A DNA stretch of 64,000 bases from Eutypella sp. D-1 (GCA_023313575.1 JAJTTP010000004.1:868001-932000), one strand, 5' to 3'; numbered from the stretch's first letter, positions 25,669 through 37,902 are shown. The notes: generated by a model not told the origin, from the letters alone. Translations and numbers: made by a program.

Positions 25669-26400
25669 ATGTACGCCACCAGAGCAGTTCGCCAGGCCGC
25701 TCACGCCGCTGAGCGCACCCCTCTGATCAAGTTTATCGGCCGCCGATCGATTCCTGGTGAGTTTTTTTTCCTTTCTAGTCGGGTCCTCTCGCGTTCTCTG
25801 GTTGTCTCGGACAGCCATATCGGACAGTCACCCCCGCGTCCCACCTGTTGACTTGGTGCTACGCGATCCAATCACTTCACACAATCCCTTGCATCCCGTT
25901 ATTTCCCGTCTCAACAGGCGGGGAAGAAGCAAACATCGCCCAGTTTCACCACAGCCAGCGCTTCCAATACTGAGTCAACGCCCGTCTTGGCGGCCACTCA
26001 ATTTTATATGGGGGGGTTTTTTTTTTTTAACGAAGTCCCCTGCGCAAAAAAAAAAACGAGGATAAGCGCATAATTGCTAACCAGAATGAACACAGCCCAT
26101 ATCGACCATGCCCCTCAGCCCCACCCGGCCTCGCCGACGGGCGCTCTCCCCGCAGGCATCTACGGCAGCCCGAATGGCAACTCCCACGCCACTTTCAGCT
26201 CTTACCGGGACCATGCGCAGCAGCACGGGCCCCTGCGTCGGACCATCGGTGCCCAGACGGGTGCGCACCTGGGCCCAGTAGTACCGCCGAAGGGCGTCGC
26301 CTGGGACCGCAACGAGCTACCCGCCCGCTTTCACCGCACCCCGCTCTCTCCTGCTGAGATCGAGGCCGTTGAGACGGGCGGCGCCGCCCTTTTCGGCTGA
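25669..26400 (+). CDS. KGD4: mitochondrial 2-oxoglutarate dehydrogenase subunit Kgd4 (YMR31/MRPS36 family)
   Basis: Two exons, 25669..25756 and 26096..26400, giving 130 aa; the 339-nt intron has a GTGAGT donor and a TGCTAAC branch site. Kgd4 was first listed as ribosomal protein S36/Ymr31. It tethers the E3 subunit to the E2 core of the alpha-ketoglutarate dehydrogenase complex in the mitochondrial matrix. The N-terminus is an Arg/Ala-rich presequence (MYATRAVRQAAHAAER), followed by the family block PLIKFIGRRSIP. After the intron come DHAPQPHPASPTGALP, the FSSYRDHAQQHGPL block and the E3-binding-like tail ELPARFHRTPLSPAEIEAVE. Length and domain order are normal. A long pyrimidine-rich leader precedes the ATG. 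Confidence 0.9.
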
Positions 26401-27327
26401 GCTCTTCGAGCTTAGTCAAATATAAAATCAAATATTCTTAAAAGGGGGCGCAGTCCGAGGGGACGGCGAGATGTCGAGATGCGAGGACGGAGTGGCGCAG
26501 GACACGAGTCAACGAGTGGTATGAGACCCGAAAGGGAAAGATTACGATCAGGTCGGTGATGAGAAGACCATCACCTACCTTTCTACGAACGCATGTTTGG
26601 CCCGGAAACGCCCGACAGTCACCACGACAAGCATAAAGCGAAGGTCGACGTGACCAAGGGGAGCACGCACAGCCGGCTATACTTTGGGTTATGCGACATA
26701 TGGGGTGGGTTTAGGGTGCGCGGATGGCAAGACGAGCAAAACAATTGTGCCGTTATGGACGCGGGCACCGGGGATGGTGCAATGCGCACGCGGCGGGTCC
26801 AGTACCCGGAAGCGCAGATCCTTCCAAAGTCGAGACCCTATGCTGTCACGGTTGATATCCAGGTCTGCGTGGACTACATAGCCGACTCCGAAGACCAGAT
26901 CTGGTGACACTTCCTTGCCCAGAGCTCCCAAATACAGGGAGAGAAACAACAGGAGAGCTGGTGAAGGAGGAGACTGCCGAACCTCATCGTCGTCCCGCGA
27001 GACACGCTTACCCCCACCCCCTACCCCCTTTTCCTTTCGTTGTATCCGCTCTTGCATGTTGACTGCTCGGTTATGCCTTTTATCGTTTCATGTACGCACG
27101 CACGCAATCAACGAGACGCGCGGATGAGATACGAGCTCCTCACTGTAACGTAGTTGACCAGAAAACAAAACTAAAACACGAAAAAAAAGAACCAAAAAGA
27201 ATTGAGTTCTATCCAGAACTATCTTGACTTACAGCCATCAGATGAATATCGTGTACTCTACCATCGCGTTATGAATGAGTGTAAAATAGATGTTCTTCCT
27301 ACATCTATGTCCGAACACGTTTTCCTA
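26401..27327. other. intergenic between convergent KGD4 and the five-exon gene
   Basis: Contains the two 3' flanks and a short A-rich run near 27165-27195. Open frames here (for example 26593-26907, +) have no family resemblance. Confidence 0.5.
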
Positions 27328-28904
27328 TTACCGCTTACCAATTCCCACGTAGAACTTATAGATGTGGTTACCTACACCGTTGAGTGCGTTGGTAGATCCC
27401 TGGAGTGGAAGGTCACCTTCTGGTGTCTTGATGCTGTCTTGGACTTTCAACGGGCGGTCTTTCGGCCACAGTTTGTCGTCCCAGTAGAAGGCACTGCTGC
27501 TCTTAGGGAATCCGTCTTTGACCGTGAGCTGGTTTGATTTCCAGTAGCTGCAGAGGTAGCCCATTGCGCATCCTACGAGGAACTGTTAGTCAAGAACTAT
27601 ACTGATTCGAGATACCTTCCTTACCAGCTCTAGAATCGTCTCGTTGGGCTTTCACTGCGATTCCAACCCCGTCCATTATCTCAAAACCTGGCATTTTGTT
27701 AACTAAAAAGCTTACAGTTTGAAGGCTAATGCGTCCATACTGTTTTGGAAATAGATAGTGACACTGCTGACATTGATGAACTCGCCAGCTTCCGGTCCCC
27801 AAGGAGTTTCAACCGTGTCTGTGGCTAATGTTAGTAATTGTTAAGCAGCCAGATGAGCTCGATGAAACTCACTCTCGCTATGAGGAATCACTTTGGACTC
27901 GAACGCAGAGCCACCGGCAATGATACCGTTATCGTGGTACCAGTCGTCATCAATCTTCCAGTCATGAGTTGTGTCGAAGTTGCAGATCTCCAGCTTGATG
28001 TAATAGTCCTTGCGGATGATCGGCAGTATGCCGTACTCGAAGATCAGCTGAAAGGCAATCGTGACGATGCCGCCTCCCAGAAAGGAAGCGATCCTGGGAA
28101 ACTTGACCGCTGCACCCAGGATTCTCGAAACCCAGGCTCCCTTGGGGAGATTCTTCATCCAAACCTTGCTGACAAGTTTCCTCGCTTCTCTCAGGGCCTT
28201 GATAGCAGCGTCAAGCCCCTCCTTGTTCCCAGCACGGCGTGCCGCGTCAACAGCAGCTTGCGCCTCCGCTCGTGCGGCGCCAGCGCTCGCGATCTCCATC
28301 GCCAAACTGGCTCGCTTCGTCAATGTTCCCAAGATGGCTCGACCCACCACGGCGCCGATCCCGGCGGCGAGAAAGCTAACAGTCATGTCAGCAATGTTCT
28401 CTTTCCACCATGATGTAGTCCACACAGATTTCCCAGCAGTTTTCGAAAAGGTGCCAACCTCCACCGTAGGCTTGTAGACGAACTTGTCCTTCTCATGGGC
28501 AGGGGCCCTGTCCTTGGCTTCCTGGTCTTCGGTAACCCGGACCCAAACCATGGCATCTTTGTTGCCACAGAAGGAGATCGGTTTCCCGTGCTTATCATGG
28601 ATGGCAGCGAACGCTTCATTGCCATGTTCCTCGATTGTGCTGTAGATGGGATTGAAGTCATTGACCAAGGTCCCGTCCATCCTATCGAGGACACCATGGT
28701 CACCCTTCTCGAAGGCATCTACGCGTTCTCTTGAAAGCATCTGGGTATCCTTAACTGGCCAATCACCCTCGTCTAGAAGGTACCGATCAGTCTTAAGAGT
28801 TCACGCTGAACAGAATTTGGCGGGGCATATTGGCTCAACTTACCATGGTCGTTGATGGCATGGACGTCGATGGCTGCGTGAAGCTCTGCAATTTGAGCAT
28901 CCAT
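27328..28904 (-). CDS. unrecognised protein with two central hydrophobic segments (possible membrane-inserting protein)
   Basis: Five exons, complement(27328..27572, 27625..27687, 27741..27818, 27873..28772, 28844..28904), giving 448 aa. The four introns (52-71 nt) have GTAAGT, GTGAGT, GTATGG and GTAAGG donors; the last has a GACTAAC branch site. There is no signal peptide. An acidic N-terminal region (1-150) is followed by a glycine/alanine-rich hydrophobic helix (SFLAAGIGAVVGRAILGTL), an Ala/Arg/Lys amphipathic stretch of about 60 residues, and a second hydrophobic segment (FLGGGIVTIAFQLIFEYGIL). The C-terminal 170 residues look beta-rich and aromatic. The architecture suggests a protein that can enter membranes, but I cannot name a family; any toxin-like role is speculation. 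A perfect GTAAGC donor sits 10 nt before the stop, so a sixth exon is possible. Confidence 0.75.
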
Positions 28905-30331
28905 GTCGTATTGTGCAGTGAGGATGCCCCTTTTCTGTGCTGATTATTATTGCGCTTGTGTTCAATGGGATTGTCTGGTAGTAGCTATGGTTCATTCGCT
29001 GTTACTTGAGGTAGCACATATGTATTCTTATAGTGATCGCGGCCCTCAGGTTATGAAAGGAGAGGCGGACTGTGTTGGTCGAGGCCTCAACTGATGGAAT
29101 GTCCGATTTTCAGCCCTACGAGCTACCGTCCGGCCCAGAACATTCTACGTACTGAGAAAACATCACTCTTTGCGGTAGCATCCAGGACATTGAAACACAA
29201 CATGGGCATGTTTCATGCACATTCATCGGCAGCGCCGGATCTATACTCTTCTGGTCATGGTAACCTTTGTGAGAAGTTCAGCTCGCCGACTTTCAAGCAG
29301 GAACCATACACCCTCCAACCAACAGCTCGGCCCCGTGTTAAAGCTGCGTGTCTCGAAAGTACTGAATACCCAGTGCAGAGTATGATGAACGTATGCAACA
29401 TGGTATTGCTAAAGCTTAACTACATACTATGATATGATAGGAAAAGGGGGAGCTGCTATATTTGGCTCAACGTAGTCTCGCAGTGTCAATATTGGTAATG
29501 ATGTATGAAGGACAAAATCATAGTGCGTTAAATCATGTCGTAAGTAATACAATTCATTATTAATCACAACACCTTATTGTAGAGAGACCAATCCCTATAC
29601 ACTGATATATTATCATACCGTGGTATGTGCAGTACCGCGATAGCATCGGTGTGACTGGCAGATGATGGTAACTCGCATATCGTCCATTCTGATTCCAAGT
29701 CAGGAACTTCAAAGTCTAAATATTTCTTCGGGCGTGGTGTAGTGTCTAATATTATAGTTTAATGCAAGATTCCAAAACAGAAGCCCTTTAATACTGCCCA
29801 CTCTCTCCGGCCCCGGCCCCTCTTTCCTCTGGCAAGCGTAGCTGTTTATACCAGCAGTCACTACGGACAGTCTCCCGAATATGTCCTATCAGACTTAAAA
29901 ACAATCCCAAAGTGAGGTAAATCCTAATGTTCTAACATCCATGGTTATCGCGTTTCTTGAAAAGCCTATATGGGATGGCAGCTCAACCTCGCAGCCTTAG
30001 GTGGATGATAATCAGCGCTACCACGTGCCTTACCACTTCAGCGAGGTCCAACGGGCGTTATCTGTGTCCGTTCGGAGCTTGACTATCCACTAATGAATAT
30101 CAATTGAGAGAACTCTTGGAGCTCGTTCCATACCCAGGGTAACATTCCCTGTTCTGTTTCATGGAAAGCATCAGTAATTCTCCCACGGATCAATAGTGTA
30201 CTCGGTAAACCTAGCAGTCTCGAAATGATGCCTCCCTAGCCTAAGAGTAGCTTAACATTACCAGTTGTGCCGAAGAGACTCTGTTAGTATCAACTGATGG
30301 GTTGAATTAGTCTCTGTGTGGGCCGGGAAGT

Positions 30332-30362
<31 letters not shown>

Positions 30363-31636
30363 TTTTGCTGGGTAGATTGGGTTAATTGTGAATAGTTAAG
30401 ACCGCCTGTTCCCCCACTATTTACTCTTCTTGACTCAGTTCAGCTTTGGTAGCGGCTGGCCAGCTAGACGTCCCATAGGCAGTCTTCGCCGTTATTTTGG
30501 CCTTGTCTCAAAGTCGTGCACGGCATCTAATTTCCATGTAAGCTCATTGATAATCTCATTCCAAGCAAGCGCCTGCATTCTCCACGTCCTCTCGGTGACC
30601 ACATCACTTGACTGTATTTCTAGTTCTGATTGAACATTAGGATACCTATGTCTAAATTTACCCCTGCGAGGGACATTGTTTGAGATACTGTTCACTCGGT
30701 AACGAAGCTATGACGTTGTGACCGAATTGGTGGCGTGTGTAGGCATGAACAGGCGCAGAGCACCACCTACACGCTCCACGCTACAGCTCAAAGCAGCGGC
30801 GACGATCAGCCTCCCGCCATGACCTAGTGTCTCTCCCCCAAGATGCTAAAGTATAGGCGTACGGAGTACATCCATGTTCATCAAATTCGACATGCTGGCG
30901 GTGGCGCGGCCGAGATCTGAGTCTATGTGGCTCGGGAAAACACTGTTTACTACTACTACAAGTGGTCTATTGCTGGAAGGGGGAAGAGTTAGCGGTTGAC
31001 TCTTACGTACGGGATGTTCCGAGGGCATGGACATAAAGTGAATAATAGCCCTATAGGTGCCGACATGGGCTCACTATCCGCGTTATACTCCGTTGTGAGC
31101 CAGCCACGCCAGATCCCGGCCTTTTCACGTGTATCTTACTCACGCAGCATGCTTTTGAATACTGACGATAGGCCTAATATACTTGGCGTTCCCGAAGCCT
31201 GGTTGGACCGTGCAAACTCGGGGGCCGAGGAGCTTTTGCCGCAGTATGTTCAACTGGTTTGTGCTTAAAGAAAGGGATGGATCACTCGGGAAGACTGGCT
31301 CAACCTGAGGCTACCAAGTACCATTTAGTATAGGGACTACATGGTTTGATGGAGACGGATGGTTTCCTATTACGTAGCAGTCAGTCATGGCACGCTGGGA
31401 CAGTACCGCAAGCTTACCCCTGAATCTTCACATCTATTCACGAAAGATACAGTCAATACGACTCGCAACATAGAGCTGCTCCGAGTCGATACTTGTTCAT
31501 TCCCATCTACTGTGTGATACACATACTATACAACATCGCATGTGGAGGAATACTACCCCATATAATCGCTGGGCATCATTGAGCCCAGGCCCAGGCAACC
31601 GATGAGGTCATCCCCCTTCAACTTTACAACCCGCCG
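28905..31636. other. gene-free stretch of about 2.7 kb with a microsatellite
   Basis: Holds a GA/CAGA microsatellite (30331-30362) and no recognisable coding sequence. Open frames at 29094-29432 and 30996-31268 (+) have no family resemblance. The left end includes the promoter of the minus-strand five-exon gene. Confidence 0.5.
30331..30362. repeat. GA / ACAG microsatellite
   Basis: Short (GA)n tract passing into (GACA)-type repeats; purine-rich on the + strand. Confidence 0.85.
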
Positions 31637-33711
31637 TCAAGCCCAGTACCGGCCCCAGATAGAGTACTCGTCGCGGGAGCCGCGGAACCTGAAGCCGACC
31701 TCGACGACGTCCTGGAAGCCCTCGGCCGCGGCGTCGGGGGCTTTCAGGCGCGAAAAGTAGCTGTTGAACGCGAGCTGCGGTAATGCAAGGCGTGACTCGG
31801 GGTTCATCTGGAGTGGTGGGGGTTTCCGTGCGCGTTAGCTCTTATCTGCGATGTGTGTGTGTACGTGGAAGTTGAGGGGGGGGGGGTTATGTAGGGGTAA
31901 GTGGGAGTGTGCTTAAGTTGTGGGGACGCAAGGGGGGATAAGGATAAGATCCGGAGAGGGGAATAGGGAGTGTAGGAAATGAGAAAGTCTACGTACCTCC
32001 CTGTTCAGCGCGCGTACGGCGTCGTTATGCAGACAGACGGCGGGCGGGGTGCGGAACCAGAGGCAGCGGACGGGGATCTTGAAGCGGTCGCGCGCGAGGG
32101 CGACCCACTCGCGGCGGACGGCGGGGTCCGGGTTCGTGTTGTCGACGGCGACCGAGACCCCGCGCTCTAGCATCTCTGCCGCCGCCCGCAGACACCGCGC
32201 CCGCGTCCCCAGCGCGTCCTGGTTCACCCGCTCGTACCCCAGCCCCGCCAGCTGCCGCCGGAAGAACGTGCTCTTCCCCGCCCCCGGCGGCCCCACGAAC
32301 AGCACTAAGTCCTGCGGGTTCTTGCGCGTAAAGCCCACGTCGTCATCGTCGTTGTTTAGGGTGCGGGGTTCGGGGTCTTGCTTGGGATTGGCGGTCTTGG
32401 AGGCCCCTCCCGCATCCCCGTCCTCGTCGTCAGTGCGCACGGTTTCTGGCGGCGGCGGCGGCGGGTACGCGGCCAGGTCGAAGTCGCGGACGAATTCCCG
32501 CGGCGCCTCGCCGAGGAAGAACTCCTCGGGCGTGAGGTACGGGATCCCGACGTTGTGGGCGAAGTTGCGGTCCGAGCAGCTGAAGTCTTTAGGGGGCCCG
32601 GCCGTTTTTGCCCCAGCCCGCTTCCCCGCTGCCTCACCTTCACTTTTAGCAGCCGCGGTCCGGCCGCCCGCGTCGCCGACAAACACGCTGTTCTCAAGGT
32701 CGACTTCTTCGACGGGAATGTCGTAGTCATCGCAGACCTCGTCCCACATGCCGGTGCGGGGCTTGCGGTAGGCGTCGCGGGCGGTAGCGGCGTAAACGGA
32801 GGTCGGGATGTCGAGGGCGGCGAGCACGGCGGAACACTTCTGCTTGAAATTGATGACGCGGTCCTTGCCGAAGTTCTTCGGCGCCTTGGAGGCCTTAGCT
32901 TTCGGGTCCGCGTGCAGCGTCAGCCCCGCCTGGTTGCTCAGGATCACCACCCGGTACTCCTCCTCGTTGTACATGCGTCGTAGCCGCGCCGGCACCGACG
33001 CATCCCACCATTTCCAGTCGGTCGGGTCGTTGCCATGTTTCTTCCCCGACGCCGTCGTGATCAGCGTCGAGTCCTGTGTTTGTTTTCCCTAATTATCAGA
33101 AACCGTGCGAGAGAGCTTTTGTTCGTCTAAGTGACGAGATCGAAACGGATGACGGGTGGAGGAAGAGAAGGATATATCCCACGTACGAGGTCGAACGCAG
33201 CGATCTTCCGCCTCTTCACCCTCTCATTACCGTCGCTCTCTTCTTTCGTAGCAGTACTGCTATCGGTAGCCGGTTCGTAGCGCCCGACCAGCAGAGTAGC
33301 GGGGGTGTCTTCGTTCGGGGCGCGCTCCGTCCATAATGTCCTCTTCTCGTCTTTGGGCTTCTGGCTCGCGGGGGTGAAGAAGCTGGCGACGGCACCCTCT
33401 AAAAACCCAATTGAAGCTCAGCCACCGTAAATTTTTTTTTTTCAAATTCCCTATTCCCCTTTATAAAATTACGTACTTGTGATACTACTCTGCGCCTTGC
33501 GCTTCACGGGGGGCGGCGAGATAGGCCTGTCCGCTTTCCGCTTTCCTTCCGCAGCATTGGTGGCTGATGACATTTTGCGAACGGTAGATATCGAGGCAAG
33601 GTAATTTTGCGTCAAGAGGCTACCGAAAGTCGATCTGCTACTTATGATCTGATGTACTCCCAGAGCTCGTCGCCGAAACGGACGTGGAAATAGGTAGAGC
33701 CGGGTAGACAT
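31637..33711 (-). CDS. PNK1: bifunctional polynucleotide phosphatase/kinase
   Basis: Four exons, complement(31637..31807, 31997..33073, 33187..33398, 33477..33711), giving 564 aa. The enzyme restores 5'-phosphate and 3'-hydroxyl ends at DNA breaks so that ligation can follow. The N-terminal HAD-type 3'-phosphatase has the DxDST nucleophile motif (FDLDSTL, D148/D150, split by intron 2), then VILSNQAG, KPRTGMW and SVFVGDAGGR. The kinase half has a P-loop (GPPGAGKST, about residue 410) and ends in the family signature YSIWGRYW. No FHA domain is present, as in S. pombe Pnk1. The region between the two domains is extended by Asp/Pro-rich sequence. Two in-frame starts exist: the ATG at 33711 adds an Arg-rich 46-residue leader, and the one at 33573 gives a form starting MSSATNAAEGKRK. 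Confidence 0.93.
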
Positions 33712-34952
33712 TTATGGTTGGTTAAAAGGCAAGCAGGGGAAGACACAAGGGAAGCAGTGCACTGAACCCAAAAAAGCTACACTATTAGCTCTAGTGGTAG
33801 CTACCAAATTGCTGCTGTAAGCACTTAACGCGGTTGCAGCTTTGACGCGCTCGGGTAAAAATGGGCCTTTGGAATTCTATGCGCTAACCTGAAATAACAT
33901 GAGTGGGGCAACCCCTATTTGGTCCGATGCGACTGAGCAGCCTGGCAACTACCCGAGTTACACCTACCAAATATTGATAACCCATGAGCTTTGTCAGTGT
34001 CTACCCTTTCATCCATTCCATGGATATGTATTATTATGCCTTGTGGTTGATGGAGGCAAACCTCTGGGTTCCAGAGTGTCAGGCTCTAGTACGACTGAAA
34101 AGATGGAACCCTGGGCAGAAGAACCAGGGGGGTAGCAATATAGAAATTAGGAGGGACTTGCGACAAGTGCATATGGAACTTTCAACAGTCTCTTCCGTAT
34201 ATAAATGCTTATTACTGCGTGGCAGTATAGATTGGCGGTTGTGATTACTTTTGCAACTATCTGCCTATTTCTGGTCCGATTAGGTACCTAGGTTGTCTTG
34301 AGTCGTACTATATGTCCGTCGAGTCGAAGTTTACCGCCCACCTCCTCCTGCCCTCCGATCTTTTAGAGATTGTCGGATGTCCGACGTTGCCTTAAGGGCC
34401 AGTAATGCGCCGCTGCTTCCTCCTACTTCTACCTAGGTACCCTTCACCGGCTGACGCAGACGTGGTACATACTACAGCCTGGCTCTGGTCCAATGGGACG
34501 GTTCATGTTGGTCGTACAAGCTGGTCGCCCTTACCAGCACCACAAACCTGGGAATTTCGATAGCTAATACCTACATCTACCTAAGTACCACAGCGGGTAG
34601 GTATATCAGATGATCCATCCTAAATATCCCCACGGGAACTTATTCAGATGCTAAACATGTCGTTCACAAACAATCTCATTCTCCTCCAATCCTAGACCAA
34701 CCGCCGCCTCAATATCCTTTACCTGAATATCTATAGCTCTATTGCAATCGCTATTAGACTTGACGTCACTCTCAAACCCAATTATTCCATTCTATGCGCA
34801 TAGCCTTACCCTCTTCACTAGCTACCTAGGTACCCGATCTTCGCGTCCAACCGCACCAAGGCAGCCTACAGCACCTAACACGGCAAGGATACACAGCAAA
34901 CCTAAGAACCTGGGACGAAAAGAAAAACCCAAAAAGGAAACCAAAACAGAAG
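33712..34952. promoter_or_regulatory. divergent promoter region, PNK1 / DUF4267-like gene
   Basis: 1.24 kb between divergent starts. Several TAGGTA/TACCTA copies lie at about 34285-34600. An open frame at 33984-34244 (+) has no family match. A-rich leader sequence precedes the ATG at 34953. Confidence 0.5.
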
Positions 34953-35348
34953 ATGGCGCCGGCTTTCTCACCACGCCACCTGCCCGCCCTCCTCGCAGGC
35001 GGCCTAAACATCGCGGGAGGGGTAGTGACGCTAGTGAACCCGCAGCGAGCGGTAGTGGGGTACGGGCTGCCGGTGCGGGTGGCGGGGGCGCCGGGGTCAG
35101 GGGCGCTGATGGCGATCTTCGGGGCGCGGGCCGCGGTTTTGGGCGTGCTGTTGCTGCTCTTCTACGCGCGCGGCCAGCTCGCCGCCGTCGACGACGTGCT
35201 CGCCGTCCTCGGCCTCTGGGCCGGTCTCGTCGACGCCTGGGTCCTCCGCCGCGAAGGGTGTCCCGATAAAGGCCTCCTCCGCCTCGTTGCCTCCTGGGCC
35301 GTCGCTGCCTGTGGCCTCGTCGGCCTTACGCAGGGAGGCGGCTCTTGA
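34953..35348 (+). CDS. small integral membrane protein (DUF4267-like)
   Basis: A single exon of 131 aa, GC-rich and strongly codon-biased, with four hydrophobic helices (about residues 8-28, 48-68, 75-95 and 108-127). The pattern of an N-terminal G-rich helix, a short loop ending GYGLPV, then an ARAAVLGVLLL helix resembles the fungal and bacterial DUF4267 family, whose function is unknown. The ATG follows an A-rich leader (AACAGAAGATGG, A at -3). A membrane location is certain from the composition; the family name is a likely match, not proven. Confidence 0.75.
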   Translation: MAPAFSPRHLPALLAGGLNIAGGVVTLVNPQRAVVGYGLPVRVAGAPGSGALMAIFGARAAVLGVLLLLFYARGQLAAVDDVLAVLGLWAGLVDAWVLRREGCPDKGLLRLVASWAVAACGLVGLTQGGGS

Positions 35349-36444
35349 ATGTCTGTCTACTTCCTATTCGTTCTCGGGAGATTCTAGAATTTGGCTTGCT
35401 TGTTGGTTGGGGTTTTCGTTTTCTCTCCGAGGTTCATATGGTAGCACTACTACTCTTGGAATAAGCTTCGTGTTGTTTGTCTCGCTGGACAGAATGGGGG
35501 AGTCCCGCCCCTGGTGGGAAGGGCGCTTGGGATCATATTGGGTACTTGGTTTCCTATATCTCAGACTCGTATGTTTGCGTCTCCTCGGTTTCTTGGATGC
35601 ATGAGTCCATCACCGACGCGAGCATTGGGCCTGCCTCGAGGGTTATCCGTGCCGCACCACCGTCTAAGCTGATGTTTCAATACAACTAATATGAGTTGCA
35701 GGGTACGTGTTCAAGTGTCTATGCGGTAGGATCGTTAAATATAATGTTCTGCACAAATGCATTTAGACCGCAAAGAATCACTTAGGACGGGTGCTATCAA
35801 GGTTGGTGGCTGAACTCAATGGGCGGCCTGGTGTCAAGATTGATCTCTAGACCGGATGCTGCCGGAGCGCCCAATTCAGTGCTGTGCCGTCTGGATTCCA
35901 GAGCTTCCTGGCCCTATACTCGTTATCCGCTCTAACATCCGGTTCCTATTTTCATATCAAGTTGCGAGAGCCATAAGGTTCAGGATTGTGACCGAAGAGG
36001 CCGTGATGGAGAGCGTAGACACAAGCGATTTATCGACACATCAGAATATTCACAGAATCTTACGAGACTACTCTATATTTAGGAGTTGTGCGTATAATAC
36101 TATGTTGAGCACCAGGAAGGCCAACTAGATCTAAGCCAGGATGTAGATGAAAACTAGTTCTACAAGTCTAAGTACTACTAGCCTAGCAGGGCCTGCCCCC
36201 CTTCCTTCCCTCTACACCATCAACTTCAGTGGCATACGCGCGTTGCTAGCGAGTTAAATTTAAGGCATCAGAAATCTTTGTTTTCATATGCATTAATTAT
36301 AGCGACGTGTAAATTTCCGTCGAGGAATCATATTGTAAAAATATATATCATTATCCCTTTTTCTTTCAGCAAATCAAGTACGTTACGTTTAATCACGTCC
36401 CACAAATCCCACCAACAAACGCGAGAAACGCGACGAAAAGCTCT
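35349..36444. other. intergenic, nothing recognised
   Basis: Contains the 3' flank of the membrane protein gene and an unmatched 90-codon frame (35856-36128, +). I looked for a long terminal repeat pairing this flank with the sequence after 37.4 kb and saw none. Confidence 0.5.
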
Positions 36445-37424
36445 ATGTCGGACCCACTGTTATCAACCCCGTCCGAGGCTACAATGGACGAAACACCTGG
36501 ACAACCATCACTCCCCGAGCAGTCCAGACCGCCAGCGAAACGCAGCCGTGCCAATACGGCTGGGGACGCGATCACTAGCGATCAGGAGCTGGACACACGC
36601 GAGCGGGCCGCCCAGCGCCAGGAATTGGAGCTCTGGGAGGCTGAGCTTGCCCAGAAGGAAAAGTGGTTGGAGTTTAGGGAGGCCGAGCTCGCCCGGGATA
36701 AGGAGCTACATGCACGCGAGCTATCCCTCTGGCACCAGGAACAGGAGCTCCAGAAGCTCAAGATCGACAACGATAAAGAGATCCAGGCGATCCAGGCGAG
36801 CACCGCCGCGATCACTAAGGCGGTAGCCACTTATAAGGCACTCCCTTCTATGCTGATCGAGGCCTCTCAGAAGTTCCCGGGCGTCGACCCAGCCTATATC
36901 AAAAAGGTCTTTAATAATACGTTGGAGCCACTGGAGATAATCAATTTCCGTACGGACGCCTTTGTACCCAATACATTTGGGGACGATATCTCGCTTTGGG
37001 CCCACTGCTTTTTGCGGTACGTCCGAATGTATGGATGCCTATTTCCTGAACATCCGCACATGATCCCTGCGATGCTAGAGTTCGCCGAGCATATGTGTGA
37101 ACTGGCGATTCGATACACGACGAACTCCGTAGTCCAGTTCGCGACGATCCGGATGTCGCGTTGCTTCTTTTTCGCCCACAAAGCGGAATTTTGGCGTGAA
37201 GTGAATAGAGAATTCGAGCGGGATTTCTTCGGACCACATGGACAAAACTATAAGAACGGCGCCGCGCCGCATCTTACCGGTCGAAAGGCCCGCAAGCGAG
37301 CAGCTCGTAGGCCGCTGTAGGCTTCCGCCAGAACTGGGGCGGGTGCATAAGAGGGCTTGGATAAGGAGCGTGTAGCCGTCGCTACGAGTGCTCGAATTGC
37401 GGTTCTGGGGGCCGCAAGGCACCG
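36445..37424 (+). pseudogene. gag-like retroelement remnant with out-of-frame zinc knuckle
   Basis: The main frame (36445-37320) gives 291 aa: a Ser/Pro-rich start, a long Glu/Gln/Lys coiled coil (about 45-125), then a helical block (LWAHCFLRYVRMYGCLFPEH...) and a basic tail (RKARKRAARR). Immediately after, in the -1 frame from 37317, the sequence reads GFRQNWGGCIRG, a TAA, then ACSRRYECSNCGSGGRKAP. This resembles the Cys-rich knuckle that ends gag-like proteins of fungal retroelements (GFC.NWN.G.C...C...H.CS.CG). The combination of a frameshift, an internal stop and no following polymerase suggests a decayed copy. The main frame alone could still be expressed as a coiled-coil protein. Confidence 0.55.
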
Positions 37425-37902
37425 GTATAGAAGGAGAACCCCAAAGATTCAGGCTTTATGCGCGCCCACCGAGGCTACGTGGCCGCCGAAATGCTTTCCA
37501 GTCCCCTGCCACCACCACTACCACTTGCTACGGGTTCGAGTCAGAATTGGGAGAAGAATGGATAGGTAGCAACCGTTCCGTATTCCTGGCTCGATTTTGA
37601 TCTATCTATTTATAGCTGGTCTGTGCACTTCAGCTAGAGCCCCTAATGACCCCACCTATCTCCCCTAATACGTCCGAGACAGAGCAAAACCCACAGCATG
37701 CATCTCATCTACCACCAGGAGTGAGAAAACGACCATTTAATTGACAGTTTGGTCTGTTGACCAGATCAACCTACATCTTATATCTTATATGTACATATAG
37801 CTAATGACATAAGTCCATTTCTAAGGCCTTCGCCTAGCAAAGGATTCAGGGCGTCCCACCCCTACCACTCACGTGAAGTATTGATGAAATCTTCCGTAAC
37901 AA
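37425..37902. other. short intergenic, nothing recognised
   Basis: No coding or repeat structure seen apart from short AT-rich runs near 37780. Confidence 0.4.

Noticed and set aside
29094..31268. Two + strand frames of about 90-112 codons (29094-29432 and 30996-31268)
   Set aside because: No domain, no signal peptide and no splice context; typical of chance frames in a non-coding stretch.
37531..37550. GGGTTCGAGTC, similar to a tRNA B box
   Set aside because: The flanking bases do not pair into a T stem and no A box lies at the right distance.
36445..37800. Long terminal repeats around the gag-like ORF
   Set aside because: Comparison by eye of the upstream and downstream flanks shows no shared sequence, so no LTR element could be outlined.
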